From a virus: DNA of 43,502 bases. This document shows positions 1-8,634 of the stretch, piece after piece. The notes beneath the pieces are model-generated. The model had not been told where the DNA came from, made no database searches, and worked only from the letters and a program-made list of their open reading frames with translations. The translations under genes and the position numbers were made by a program. The stretch lies in the IMG/VR virus record IMGVR_UViG_3300026518_000019, positions 1-43,502 of that record. The stretch is one strand, 5' to 3'. Position 1 is the first letter of the stretch, and every line of letters starts with the position of its first letter.

Positions 1-516
1 ACAATTTTAAATCCTAATGATGGGTTTGGTGTGGATGGATGGGAACTAGAAATAACCACGGTTAAAAACAAATTAGCAGCAAGTTCAGTATCTGTTACAT
101 GTGTATTTGACAAGAAATATGGGGTTATTCCGTTACTTAGCGAGTATTTATTTATGAGGGATATGACTGCAACGGAAAAGAAAAGAACCAAAAAAGATCC
201 TAAAAAATTACCATATCCATTGTCTGTAAGTGTAGATGGGCGTTCCAAAGTTATTAATATATATGATGATCAAAATAAGGTTATTGTTAAAAGTGAAAAA
301 TTCACGGAAAGGAATCTTATTGAAAAATATTACAACGAACCGGAGTTCAAAAAGATATTTGATAAAGCATTGGAATTATCTATTGAAGGGCGAATAATTA
401 AAGGATTATTTAGAGAAACCATACCTGAGAAATCTAAGGACGTTCAACCTTCTACAGCAGTAGATACTGAAACTGGTATAGAATATAATCCAGAGACAGG
501 AGAAATAATCGAGTAA
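1..516 (+). CDS. uvsX: UvsX/RecA-like recombinase, C-terminal part (5'-truncated by window edge)
   Basis: The frame is open from base 1 with no stop, so the gene begins upstream; the GTG at 31 is internal. About 171 residues are visible. The pattern GWELEITTVKNK followed by a hydrophobic strand (VSVTCVFDKKYGV) and a helix (LLSEYLFM) resembles the T4 UvsX stretch that carries its own 'KS..VKEKS...V.FDGGI..YSGLLDMA' pattern, and a later amphipathic helix (FKKIFDKALELSIEG) fits the UvsX C-terminal domain. UvsX is the phage strand-exchange recombinase used in recombination-dependent replication and repair. The Walker motifs would lie upstream of the window, so the assignment rests on the C-terminal pattern alone. 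The end is acidic (ETGEIIE), as is common for UvsX. The next gene starts 10 nt downstream. Confidence 0.55.
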   Translation, partial: TILNPNDGFGVDGWELEITTVKNKLAASSVSVTCVFDKKYGVIPLLSEYLFMRDMTATEKKRTKKDPKKLPYPLSVSVDGRSKVINIYDDQNKVIVKSEKFTERNLIEKYYNEPEFKKIFDKALELSIEGRIIKGLFRETIPEKSKDVQPSTAVDTETGIEYNPETGEIIE

Positions 517-526
517 GGAGAGTCCT

Positions 527-772
527 GTGTCCCTAGAAAATCGAAAAATATCCAAAACAATTTCCGAGTTCAATAAAATGATTGTTGACTTGTTCAAGGA
601 AAGGGCAACAGCTCAACGAATAATAGTAGATCAGGAAAACGAAATTTCAGATCTAAAGTACACTATTTCAGAACTATTAGAAGAGATAGAAAATACGCAA
701 AACAAATTATTATTCTACAGTCAGCTTGTAGAATCGGAGGAGGTTGATTTTGGACCAGGCGACATTAACTAG
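527..772 (+). CDS. Small coiled-coil protein
   Basis: This gene encodes 81 aa and starts at GTG, with an AAGGAG Shine-Dalgarno at 515-520 and good spacing. It is almost entirely charged heptad-like sequence (residues about 10-70, e.g. EISDLKYTISELLEEIENTQNKL split over several heptads), so a helical coiled-coil dimer is likely. No family is recognised. It sits directly behind the UvsX-like gene, and its 3' end overlaps the next ORF by about 22 nt, so it is translated within the same operon. A role as a small partner of a replication or recombination protein is only a guess from position. Confidence 0.7.
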   Translation: MSLENRKISKTISEFNKMIVDLFKERATAQRIIVDQENEISDLKYTISELLEEIENTQNKLLFYSQLVESEEVDFGPGDIN

Positions 773-2096
773 GTATTGTCAATATCATTTATTTGATATT
801 GGCGAACTAAATCCCGATAATGTAGAATTATTTAAAGAACAATTTAATTCTTTTATGGGGGATGTTAAAGATATAGATACAGATCTTTATAGGGATATAA
901 TGACTCTTCCGATTTCGGAACAGGTAAATTATCTTAAATCAGTATATGCTATGAATTCTGAAGAATCTATAACTATGGACAATCTCTTATATGAGTGCGA
1001 CTCTTTACAAGAAGAATTGGATACGGTGTTAAATAGTTTTGATTCCGATATGTCCGAAATATCTGAATCAACAGTTGGATCCATTATGGATAGAATAATA
1101 TCTAGTATTTTTAAGGTTTTAAATAAAATAGAGGATATATGGAAACACATCCCAGATAATGCCAAATATGTAATTATAGGGGCTGGTTCTGCTGCTGCTA
1201 TATTGATTAGTATGTATTTAGGGTTACTCACTAAAATATTCCATTTATTATTACACACTACCGCTGGTTTTTTAAGTTTAGGTCCAGCCGGCATGGGTGT
1301 TATTGCCCTTATATTTGTATTAATGTTCACACCATTTACTCAATTTAGAATATCCGGATTAGATGTAATAATATCTAAAATTCGTAAAGTTATGGCTCTT
1401 AACTTTCCAATTACAAAACGGTTGAAAACGATTAATACTATAATGACAACAGATATGAAGAAATGTATAACAAGTACATTATCATCAACTACACCAGAGA
1501 TGGTTAGAAATCATGTTGTTTATAATTTATTATTAAGAGATAGGTCTGAACCAAAAACAGATGCCTCTGCTATTGAAGCCGACAAAATATTAGCATGTGT
1601 TCTGTCATACAGTACAAATGCAATCGCGGAATTGTACGGCTCACTATTTAATTGTATGCAAATTGTTGGTAAACAATTAATTTCATCTGCCAGTAATTTA
1701 ACATCTTTACAAACTACGTTATCCACTATGGATATGACCCCAGAATGTCAAAGTATAAACGAAGCGATTATTGAATATGTTGAATTATTTGAACAAATTC
1801 TAGAAGAAGCTTTTAAAAACGATTCTACTTCAGTTCAATTCTGGAGAGATCAATTAAGTAAGAATATTAAATTAGTTGCTGGTGGAAGACATGCTAACCC
1901 CATTAAAAATGCAATGAGGGGAATACCAAAAGAATATAAAAATGTTATTTTGATCAGTCTTCCAGACGTCAAACCCAACCCAAATGCAACTGCAATTATT
2001 AATCAGGCTGAACAGCAAGATCGAAAACAAAATAAACCAACATCTGGTAGAAAAGCTAAACAACCATTAGGAATATCCGGCTTAACAGCATTTTAA
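750..2096 (+). CDS. Uncharacterised membrane protein
   Basis: The product is about 448 aa. Two in-frame TTG codons occur (744 and 750). The GGAGGAGG box at 736-743 lies too close to 744, so TTG 750 is the better start. The N-terminal 135 residues are soluble, acidic and helical. Strongly hydrophobic stretches follow at about 139-161 (VIIGAGSAAAILISMYLG), 162-176 and 181-196 (GMGVIALIFVLMF), suggesting two or three membrane helices. The C-terminal 250 residues are soluble and end in a basic, Gln/Lys-rich tail. No domain is recognised. The start overlaps the upstream coiled-coil gene. It could be an inner-membrane early protein or an internal virion protein with a membrane-active segment; the sequence does not decide. 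Confidence 0.7.
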   Translation: MDQATLTRYCQYHLFDIGELNPDNVELFKEQFNSFMGDVKDIDTDLYRDIMTLPISEQVNYLKSVYAMNSEESITMDNLLYECDSLQEELDTVLNSFDSDMSEISESTVGSIMDRIISSIFKVLNKIEDIWKHIPDNAKYVIIGAGSAAAILISMYLGLLTKIFHLLLHTTAGFLSLGPAGMGVIALIFVLMFTPFTQFRISGLDVIISKIRKVMALNFPITKRLKTINTIMTTDMKKCITSTLSSTTPEMVRNHVVYNLLLRDRSEPKTDASAIEADKILACVLSYSTNAIAELYGSLFNCMQIVGKQLISSASNLTSLQTTLSTMDMTPECQSINEAIIEYVELFEQILEEAFKNDSTSVQFWRDQLSKNIKLVAGGRHANPIKNAMRGIPKEYKNVILISLPDVKPNPNATAIINQAEQQDRKQNKPTSGRKAKQPLGISGLTAF

Positions 2097-2117
2097 TTAA
2101 AATTGGAGGCAAAGACC

Positions 2118-3128
2118 TTGAACAGCCAATTTGATCAACTTATACAAGGAATGGATACATCGAAAATATCACCTGTCGGAAAACATTCAGATGATGTTAT
2201 GGAACAGGTTAATGCGAATGGAACACAAAGAGAAGTTCCGCAATCCCCACAGCAAGATACTATGCCCTTTGTATCCTCCCCCTTATTTGAAACCCGAGCG
2301 TTTAAAGAACTTGTAAGGCAGGATTCTATTTCTAGAAATAAATCATATGCTTCTAATTCTGTTAATATTGGAGGTTATGATATAGCTCATAATTGTATGA
2401 AAACCACTTTATTTAGAATGTTAGGTTTTCAACCTACAAATTATGCAAATAGCTGGCTACCATTAGGGTTCCGAGCTGCATTAGGTACTGCTACTCATAA
2501 TTATATTCAAGATTTATCATTAGGTAAAATATTTACAGAATGCGAAGTGTGTTTAAAAGTCCCATCCAAACGAATTTCAATGAGATTGGATGCATTAATT
2601 AATGACGAAACATTAGTTGAAATTAAAAGCTGCTCTTATACCGATTATAAAAAAATATTGACTAGTAATAAACCAAGGTTAGGCGACTTGCATCAAGCAA
2701 TATTTTATAGATGGCTCCTTCAAAATCATTTAGAAGAAATGAAAAAACAAGAACCAACACGCGGTGGTATTCGACCAACATTAAATGATTACTCTAATAT
2801 TAAATATATCCAAATGATTTATATATGTCATGAATTAATTTCTGCTGAATCTGATACAATGAGGGATGCTATTAAATATGCAACCAGTATTCGTAAATTG
2901 GCTAAAAAAGAAAGTGGTATAAGTGATTTCTGGTTTATTGCACCTTTAGCAATTAGTACACAATCATTTGATATTAAAAGTCATGAAAACTATTTAGTAA
3001 ATAAGTTAGAAGAGTTATTGAAATATTTAGAGCTAAAACAGTTACCACCGGATGATCACCCATATGTAGATAATACAAAATGTTTCTTTTGTCAATTTAA
3101 GGATCAATGTAATGCCGGAAAAAAATAA
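2118..3128 (+). CDS. Cas4/AddB-like PD-(D/E)XK nuclease with 4Fe-4S cysteines
   Basis: The product is 336 aa. GGAGG at 2105-2109 is 8 nt before TTG 2118; the in-frame TTG at 2103 lies upstream of that box and is rejected. The signature of the RecB/Cas4-type family is complete: first cysteine C93 (AHNCMKTTLFRM), H127 (GTATHNY), D158 (RLDALI), E168-x-K170 (VEIKSC), Q193-xxx-Y197 (HQAIFYRW), then a C-terminal C322-x2-C325-x5-C331 (KCFFCQFKDQC). In this family the four cysteines hold a 4Fe-4S cluster and the acidic/Lys residues bind metal for exonuclease or flap cleavage of DNA ends. The N-terminal about 85 residues are low-complexity. With UvsX just upstream, a role in end resection, recombination or host DNA breakdown is a reasonable inference. 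Confidence 0.85.
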   Translation: MNSQFDQLIQGMDTSKISPVGKHSDDVMEQVNANGTQREVPQSPQQDTMPFVSSPLFETRAFKELVRQDSISRNKSYASNSVNIGGYDIAHNCMKTTLFRMLGFQPTNYANSWLPLGFRAALGTATHNYIQDLSLGKIFTECEVCLKVPSKRISMRLDALINDETLVEIKSCSYTDYKKILTSNKPRLGDLHQAIFYRWLLQNHLEEMKKQEPTRGGIRPTLNDYSNIKYIQMIYICHELISAESDTMRDAIKYATSIRKLAKKESGISDFWFIAPLAISTQSFDIKSHENYLVNKLEELLKYLELKQLPPDDHPYVDNTKCFFCQFKDQCNAGKK

Positions 3129-3588
3129 AGTAGATACTGTCAATCACCCACCTCATTACAACAATCACCCTAGTGGTTTGGAATGTATCGAATTTAAAAG
3201 ATATATGCCAGCATCTTTATCTGATGCGTTTAAATATGTATGGAGGTGTTCTTTAAAACAAAGCACCATAGAAGACCTCCATAAATCAATATGGTATGTA
3301 GAAGATACTAGGGATCATGTAAAAATTTGGGTAGATCCAGACGAACTACCTACCAACTTGAAAATAAAGATTCAACAATTATTAGCGTATGAACCAAACA
3401 TATTAATATCATCTATTTTTTCTAATTTGCTAGAACTATCATTTTACAAAGAAATGCAAAGAGAATATAAGTATGATTTAACTATAGAACAAATTAGATT
3501 GTTAATACAACAAATTGAAAGCAAAGATAATGGAACTGTAGTCGAAAAACAATTATTAGATCCTAATATAGATCATTTCGATGTATAA
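3112..3588 (+). CDS. DUF3310-family protein (SaV-like)
   Basis: The product is 158 aa. The ATG lies inside the end of the nuclease gene (17-nt overlap), so translation is probably coupled. The N-terminal half matches the DUF3310 pattern well: VNHPPHYNNHPSGLECIEF, then a helix with DAFKYVWRCSLK and the closing EDLHKSIWYVED (residues about 9-67). This family is widespread in phages, where it is often labelled a nucleotide kinase without firm biochemical proof. The C-terminal about 80 residues are helical and specific to this protein. Clustering with the nuclease suggests DNA or nucleotide metabolism, but the reaction is unknown. Confidence 0.85.
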   Translation: MPEKNKVDTVNHPPHYNNHPSGLECIEFKRYMPASLSDAFKYVWRCSLKQSTIEDLHKSIWYVEDTRDHVKIWVDPDELPTNLKIKIQQLLAYEPNILISSIFSNLLELSFYKEMQREYKYDLTIEQIRLLIQQIESKDNGTVVEKQLLDPNIDHFDV

Positions 3589-3619
3589 GTAACAGAGATT
3601 TTGTAATCCAGGAGCATAT

Positions 3620-5587
3620 ATGTCCCAACTCAATTTAATTAAGCAACACGATGCAGGCTCCTTAATGAGTACGGATGAACTGACGTTTGTATATCCTTTT
3701 TTAGCATCTAAATCTATAGATTCAAAGATAACAAATGAGCTAAGACAGTTCATGATGAATCAGTATTTATCTCAAATTAAAATAACAAATGCTATAAAAG
3801 TAACAACACAATTATCTAATCCTAGACGTGAGCCTAAAGATATTTCAAATCTCGATAGATTTGAAAAACCAAAAGTACCAGTTGCTACTTTAAAATTAGA
3901 TAATAGTACAATTGATGTTGGGCTATCTCAAATCAATGAGGACGTTTCTGTAGATTTGACTAAACAGGAATATATTGATAAATTTAGAAATATGTTGGTT
4001 CACATGGTTAAAACAGAACCGCGATTTAAAGAATTAAATCCAATTGTGACGACGTTAACATTGGAAAATTTACTAACTATTCCTATGATAGCAGCATCCA
4101 AGACAATAGATATAGCTAATGATGTGTTATATTGGGTTATTTTTGCAGCGCTAGGTCAGAGGTTGCCGTTATTATCAGTATCGAATTTAGAAAGAATTGA
4201 ACATGCTTTAAGAACAATTCCACCCGACTCTTATAGCCAATTAATGGATCCAAATTTCTTGGAAACGATTGATAAATTAAATGCTGCTAGAGAAAAAGAT
4301 CCAGCGGAAGTCGCTAGGGTTAAAACTTTTAAAAGTAAAAATGTTGGTAAATATTTACAACAGTTAGGTGATCCGTTAGGACGTGGGTTATTTGCATTTA
4401 AAAAAGTATTAGATGTGGATACTTGGGACCAGCAAACAGGAATTAAAACATCAGTGGATACAACATTAAGCGCATCCGCCGTTTCAACATTAGGTTCTCA
4501 ACAACAAGTTTTATCTAATACAAACGCTTTATTCTCTTCATTATTATCTAATCATGTTTTACATTTATTACAGTCGTTAACACATTCAATTGTATCAAGC
4601 GATGAAATAAACGTATCTGGAATGATTATAGATATAACCCAAGAAATTATTGACGAAACCAATAATTTAGTAAATGGTTTATTTATGGGGATGATAAATG
4701 CTATTCAATCCCAAAGTATAAAAAATAGTGATCTGTTATTTACTCTTTTAGAAAAATCTTGTAAAAGTAATTCTAAAATAGATTCAGCCTCTATTATAAC
4801 TAGATTGGACAATACCAGTTTTTCAATTAGAGGGGATACTACTCAATTAGCTGATTTTATTCAACTTTTAACAGAAATAGGGGTATCCGCTTCATCTTTA
4901 TCGAATATTGTCGCTCAACTTATAGATGAAATTAGTAAATTTAATCATTCTGAAACTGCTAATAAAACAGGATCATCTATAGATCCAATTAAATCTATTA
5001 ATAACTATGAGCAAAAAATTAATAATATTATTATTGATAAATTTGCTCAATATAAAGTATTGGATTATTTGAATAATAATAAATTTCAAGTATCCTCTAA
5101 TAGATTTGCTTTTTTAACGGGTAATAAAGATGCTTCCACATTCTTTACAAATGTAACAACCTCTATATCATCTATTATTAAATTTTTAGCTATACATATA
5201 TTTTATAGTTATTTTTGCGAATATACAGGTGAACTAAGTGCAGAAGTAGAAGTAAAACGGCAAGGTGTGATGTCCTTTCCGAACTATTGCTTGGTCGTTC
5301 CTATTGAAATGCTGAGGCCTATTTATGCGGTATTATCCGCGCATAAATTTAAAGAACTAATCCATAATGATAATATCAATAATGACAATGAATTTTCTAT
5401 TTCAAATACTGCCGATTTTAAAATAGTTAAGGTTATATCTGAAAGATTGGGTGTTCGCAATTTAATAGTATTGGATGGGAAACAAATTTATTATAAGTGG
5501 ATGTTTTCTAATAATGTTCAAAGAATTACACTATCAAATATTTCAAGCTATAATAAAGCTCAAGATGAGTTTTTAAAAGCCTATTAA
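3620..5587 (+). CDS. Large uncharacterised helical protein
   Basis: The product is 655 aa, with an AGGAG box at 3610-3614 and an ATG start. No domain is recognised. The sequence is Ser/Asn/Ile rich and predominantly helical, with no signal peptide and only moderately hydrophobic runs (e.g. VLYWVIFAALGQ near residue 170, FLAIHIFYSYF near 520). It begins a run of four closely spaced genes (3620-8518) leading to a tail-like protein. Size, composition and position upstream of the baseplate genes make a virion or assembly protein plausible, but nothing in the sequence proves this. Confidence 0.7.
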   Translation: MSQLNLIKQHDAGSLMSTDELTFVYPFLASKSIDSKITNELRQFMMNQYLSQIKITNAIKVTTQLSNPRREPKDISNLDRFEKPKVPVATLKLDNSTIDVGLSQINEDVSVDLTKQEYIDKFRNMLVHMVKTEPRFKELNPIVTTLTLENLLTIPMIAASKTIDIANDVLYWVIFAALGQRLPLLSVSNLERIEHALRTIPPDSYSQLMDPNFLETIDKLNAAREKDPAEVARVKTFKSKNVGKYLQQLGDPLGRGLFAFKKVLDVDTWDQQTGIKTSVDTTLSASAVSTLGSQQQVLSNTNALFSSLLSNHVLHLLQSLTHSIVSSDEINVSGMIIDITQEIIDETNNLVNGLFMGMINAIQSQSIKNSDLLFTLLEKSCKSNSKIDSASIITRLDNTSFSIRGDTTQLADFIQLLTEIGVSASSLSNIVAQLIDEISKFNHSETANKTGSSIDPIKSINNYEQKINNIIIDKFAQYKVLDYLNNNKFQVSSNRFAFLTGNKDASTFFTNVTTSISSIIKFLAIHIFYSYFCEYTGELSAEVEVKRQGVMSFPNYCLVVPIEMLRPIYAVLSAHKFKELIHNDNINNDNEFSISNTADFKIVKVISERLGVRNLIVLDGKQIYYKWMFSNNVQRITLSNISSYNKAQDEFLKAY

Positions 5588-5604
5588 TTACTGGAGAAAT
5601 AATT

Positions 5605-6342
5605 ATGTCTTTAGATTATGATCTATCAATTATTCAAGACGATGCTGCCGATGCTGCTCGAACTGCATTAGAAAAAATTCGTAATCGCCGTAATGAAATT
5701 AACGAATCTAAGAAGAATGCTGAATTTATTAGTAAGCAGAATCGTGAAAGGGAGTTCATCCTTGAATTTGATGAATCTCAAATGGATACTAAAATTAAAT
5801 GTGATGCTTTATTCTACGAATATATTACAACTAAAATGGGATCTACCGATGATATTTCGAACGAGGTTACTGAAGCAATTACAGAGATGATTAAGGCCCA
5901 GGTTGAATTTTATAAAGTATTGAATATTGCCCCGATACTCAACCATATTAATGAACGAGAATTGGTGAATAATAGTGATGATGAAAATGCAACAATAGTT
6001 GAAAATGTGGTCACTAATTACATGAGGAATAATCTTTATAAATTAACAACCGAACAACGTAAGGAAAAATACGAAAGCAAGGTCGTCCCAATGGCAGAAT
6101 CGCTAGTTAGGGATTTTTCCGCAAACCATGACAATGCTGTTGATTTGGCATATAAAACAGTTGTAGTAGAAGGTTTATTAAAACACATTCACAACTCTAT
6201 ATATGTTAATTTATATTATAACGACTGCTTGGAATCAGAACAATATACTGAATTTTTTAATGTTGATAAGTTAAAAAGATCTTACGAAGTATACGAGGAA
6301 GCTGTTCATAATTTAGCAGTATTACTAGCCGTCTCATTTTAA
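5605..6342 (+). CDS. Uncharacterised acidic helical protein
   Basis: The product is 245 aa, with GGAG 12 nt before the ATG. The first about 60 residues are rich in Arg/Glu/Asn and look like a coiled coil (IRNRRNEINESKKNAEF). The rest is helical and acidic, with no transmembrane segment or known motif. It has 17-nt and 20-nt gaps to its neighbours, so it belongs to the same operon as the 655-aa and 414-aa proteins. No function is assigned. Confidence 0.7.
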   Translation: MSLDYDLSIIQDDAADAARTALEKIRNRRNEINESKKNAEFISKQNREREFILEFDESQMDTKIKCDALFYEYITTKMGSTDDISNEVTEAITEMIKAQVEFYKVLNIAPILNHINERELVNNSDDENATIVENVVTNYMRNNLYKLTTEQRKEKYESKVVPMAESLVRDFSANHDNAVDLAYKTVVVEGLLKHIHNSIYVNLYYNDCLESEQYTEFFNVDKLKRSYEVYEEAVHNLAVLLAVSF

Positions 6343-6362
6343 CTAAAACCTAGGAGCCACAC

Positions 6363-7607
6363 ATGAAGATCAATGAAATAGATACTCTGATAATAAAAAT
6401 GTCAGAAAGAGCTTCGAGTGTTCGTGGGTTTAATCGTAAATTAGAACTGACTTTGCGTAATATTGTTAAAGAAGTAACCAATATTGCAAATAGTAATGCT
6501 AGTACTAAAGGGTATTGTTTAACTTTTATTGTTCCCGAAGATAAAATACAGGAACAAATTTTACCTATATTACAGTTGGATGTGAATGAAATTAGGGTAG
6601 CAGTTGCCGATGCGTGGAAAACACCATTGACAGCTAGAGTTAAAACAAGACCATATGTTGTTATTTTATCATTACTTATTGCATATGCTGCTCGTTATGA
6701 TATTAAAAAAATCGGCGAACATGCTATAGAGTTATTGCTTATAATGAATTGGAATCAGCATTTAAGAAAATCTTTTCCTAAAGAATGCAACCCAGAAATT
6801 ATGGCATATGTTATAGCTAATATGGCATCTAAACAATTTACGGTTACTAAGTATTCTGATCCGTTAGAAATGATTGAAAAACATTTCGTACCAGCGATGA
6901 TGAAGAAATATTTTGCGGATACTAAGAATAATTCAGAACTTACTAAACGGATTTCCGATCAAGCATTTTCTAGAATAGGACAGATATTTAGAAGTGGGCA
7001 AGTCGTAAATCTTAATACTAAAGAAAGAAGCGCAAAAACCGGTATAGCAGTGTTATATTATGAAGCTCACCGTAATAATAATAGAATACGTCAAAATAAA
7101 GCAGATTCTGAGAAAGACATGTTCGACTTCACAACATCTCATTCATTGGATGATTTAACTGCTGAAATTCTCCAAGTAATGAGACATACGATTGATCCGG
7201 TATATGATAAACGGTTCTACCATGCGATTGAAAGAAGTAATATTAATATTAAGAAAGCGAATATAGATATTATTATATCTAATTTTTATACAATTCAAAG
7301 AGACAATCTATATGAAGATGCTGTTTCTATGTTTGTTAGTAGAATTCAAGATGATTTATCTAAAGCATGTTCTAAAGAATATTATCAAATTGTCAAACGT
7401 AAAATAGTATCTTCAAAACATAATATTTATGTGAGTAAATTAAAAGAACTCGAGGATAGAATTTTAGAAGACATATTTAAGGTTAGTTTTCCTAATGCGT
7501 TACCGTTTCATAAATGGGGACCTGTTTATAAAACTAATTTCCGTGAATTAATAACATATGTTATAGCGTTTTACGTTTCAAAAACAATATGTTCTAGAGA
7601 TAGCTAA
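6363..7607 (+). CDS. Uncharacterised 414-aa protein
   Basis: The ATG at 6363 follows TAGGAGCC with normal spacing. The protein is basic-to-neutral, helical and without signal peptide or obvious catalytic motif. A hydrophobic helix near residue 100 (PYVVILSLLIAYAARY) and one near the C-terminus (ELITYVIAFYVSK) look like buried core helices rather than certain membrane spans. Its stop is only 2 nt before the next ATG, implying tight co-expression with the tube-like protein that follows. No family is recognised. Confidence 0.7.
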   Translation: MKINEIDTLIIKMSERASSVRGFNRKLELTLRNIVKEVTNIANSNASTKGYCLTFIVPEDKIQEQILPILQLDVNEIRVAVADAWKTPLTARVKTRPYVVILSLLIAYAARYDIKKIGEHAIELLLIMNWNQHLRKSFPKECNPEIMAYVIANMASKQFTVTKYSDPLEMIEKHFVPAMMKKYFADTKNNSELTKRISDQAFSRIGQIFRSGQVVNLNTKERSAKTGIAVLYYEAHRNNNRIRQNKADSEKDMFDFTTSHSLDDLTAEILQVMRHTIDPVYDKRFYHAIERSNINIKKANIDIIISNFYTIQRDNLYEDAVSMFVSRIQDDLSKACSKEYYQIVKRKIVSSKHNIYVSKLKELEDRILEDIFKVSFPNALPFHKWGPVYKTNFRELITYVIAFYVSKTICSRDS

Positions 7608-7609
7608 TT

Positions 7610-8518
7610 ATGTCTATGCTCGATTTTAATATAAAAGAGAGAATCATTCCTGATGTAGATCCTACTTCTTTCCTAGGTAAACTCGAAAGGTTTGGTCAAC
7701 ATACCGCTAATATTGTGAGTCATGCGATAACCAATCAGTATATTTATTTAAAAGACTCAAATTCTAAGAATAGCGCGACTGGTATGTTAAATGAATTTAA
7801 CAAGATATTGAAATCTGTATCGCCAGATATTAATGGTTATGTATTTTGCATAATCCTACCACCGGACTTGTCTGGGTTATCCGCCGATGTAAATGCTTCC
7901 GTTCAAAAAGTATGTACGGATGCAACGTTTTTCTCATTGGATTTCACCCCACCCAATATAACAATTAATACAGAATCTATTAATACTCAGGCTTCGATTA
8001 GTATGCCATATGCTACTACTAAAATAGCGACTGGCGAAATGAGTATTAGTTATTTGGATGATTCTGATATGAATATTAATTCGATGCACAATTTATGGGT
8101 AGAGTATTTATACAATCAATTATGGGGGGATTTCCCTCCGAATTCAGATTATATTACACCAGGTAATCCTAAATATGGTGCATTGGATTATGCTACTACT
8201 ATATATGTTTTAAAATACAACGCTAATGTTGGCGCATCAAATGGGGTACATTCTACTCCAACTGGATTTATACCAAGTATGGTTGGTAAAGCAGTTGGGG
8301 TTTTCCCATTGGGGGTTCCTGTTAAAGAAACAATAGGCGTTAGAACATCTAATGATTTGGTAATTGAATCTATAAATTATACATGTTCTTATTATGAAAC
8401 GGTCCATCCTAAATCGTTAACCCAAACATATAGTCAGAATATAGCTGGGGATACGATATTAGATGAAATAGATCAAATATTAAAGAACAGATATAATGAC
8501 TTATACACCGTTGTTTAA
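7610..8518 (+). CDS. Putative tail/baseplate protein with tube-like features
   Basis: The product is 302 aa. It starts 2 nt after the previous stop, with only a weak AGAGA box, so translation is probably coupled. The central region alternates beta-strand-like segments around PNITINTESINTQASISMPY and TGEMSISYLDDSD, followed by an aromatic helix (MHNLWVEYLYNQLWGD) and strands ending in VIESINYTCSYYETVHP. This resembles the gp19/gp54 tail-tube fold, in which tube and tube-initiator proteins share a beta-barrel and a helix. It lies just before a baseplate-J-like gene, which agrees with a tube-initiator or baseplate-hub role. The assignment is by pattern only; homology was not tested. Confidence 0.45.
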   Translation: MSMLDFNIKERIIPDVDPTSFLGKLERFGQHTANIVSHAITNQYIYLKDSNSKNSATGMLNEFNKILKSVSPDINGYVFCIILPPDLSGLSADVNASVQKVCTDATFFSLDFTPPNITINTESINTQASISMPYATTKIATGEMSISYLDDSDMNINSMHNLWVEYLYNQLWGDFPPNSDYITPGNPKYGALDYATTIYVLKYNANVGASNGVHSTPTGFIPSMVGKAVGVFPLGVPVKETIGVRTSNDLVIESINYTCSYYETVHPKSLTQTYSQNIAGDTILDEIDQILKNRYNDLYTVV

Positions 8519-8532
8519 CTAGATTTTTAAGT

Positions 8533-8574
8533 AAAGAACCCGGGGGCGTAAAGATTCCCATGTACCCTGTTCTT
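8533..8574 (+). other. Imperfect hairpin upstream of the baseplate gene
   Basis: AAGAACCCGGG at 8534-8544 can pair imperfectly with CCCTGTTCTT at 8565-8574, with one bulge and a loop of about 20 nt. It is the first of two stem-loops in the 116-nt gene-free gap and may act as RNA processing or attenuation structure. No U-tract follows. Confidence 0.35.
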
Positions 8575-8590
8575 AATCAAGAGAAATTAT

Positions 8591-8616
8591 AGAACCCGTC
8601 TAATTGGACGGGTTCT
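8591..8616 (+). terminator. Stem-loop in the gap before the baseplate gene
   Basis: A perfect 10-bp stem (AGAACCCGTC / GACGGGTTCT) closes a 6-nt loop and is followed by AATTACTTT. The stem is good but the U-tract is poor, so it may be a weak terminator or an mRNA-processing/stability hairpin. It ends 18 nt before the next start codon. Confidence 0.5.
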
Positions 8617-8634
8617 AATTACTTTGGAGATAAT

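Noticed and set aside
8533-8616. tRNA gene in the gap before the baseplate gene
   Set aside because: The stems do not form a cloverleaf; no anticodon arm or T-arm consensus is present.
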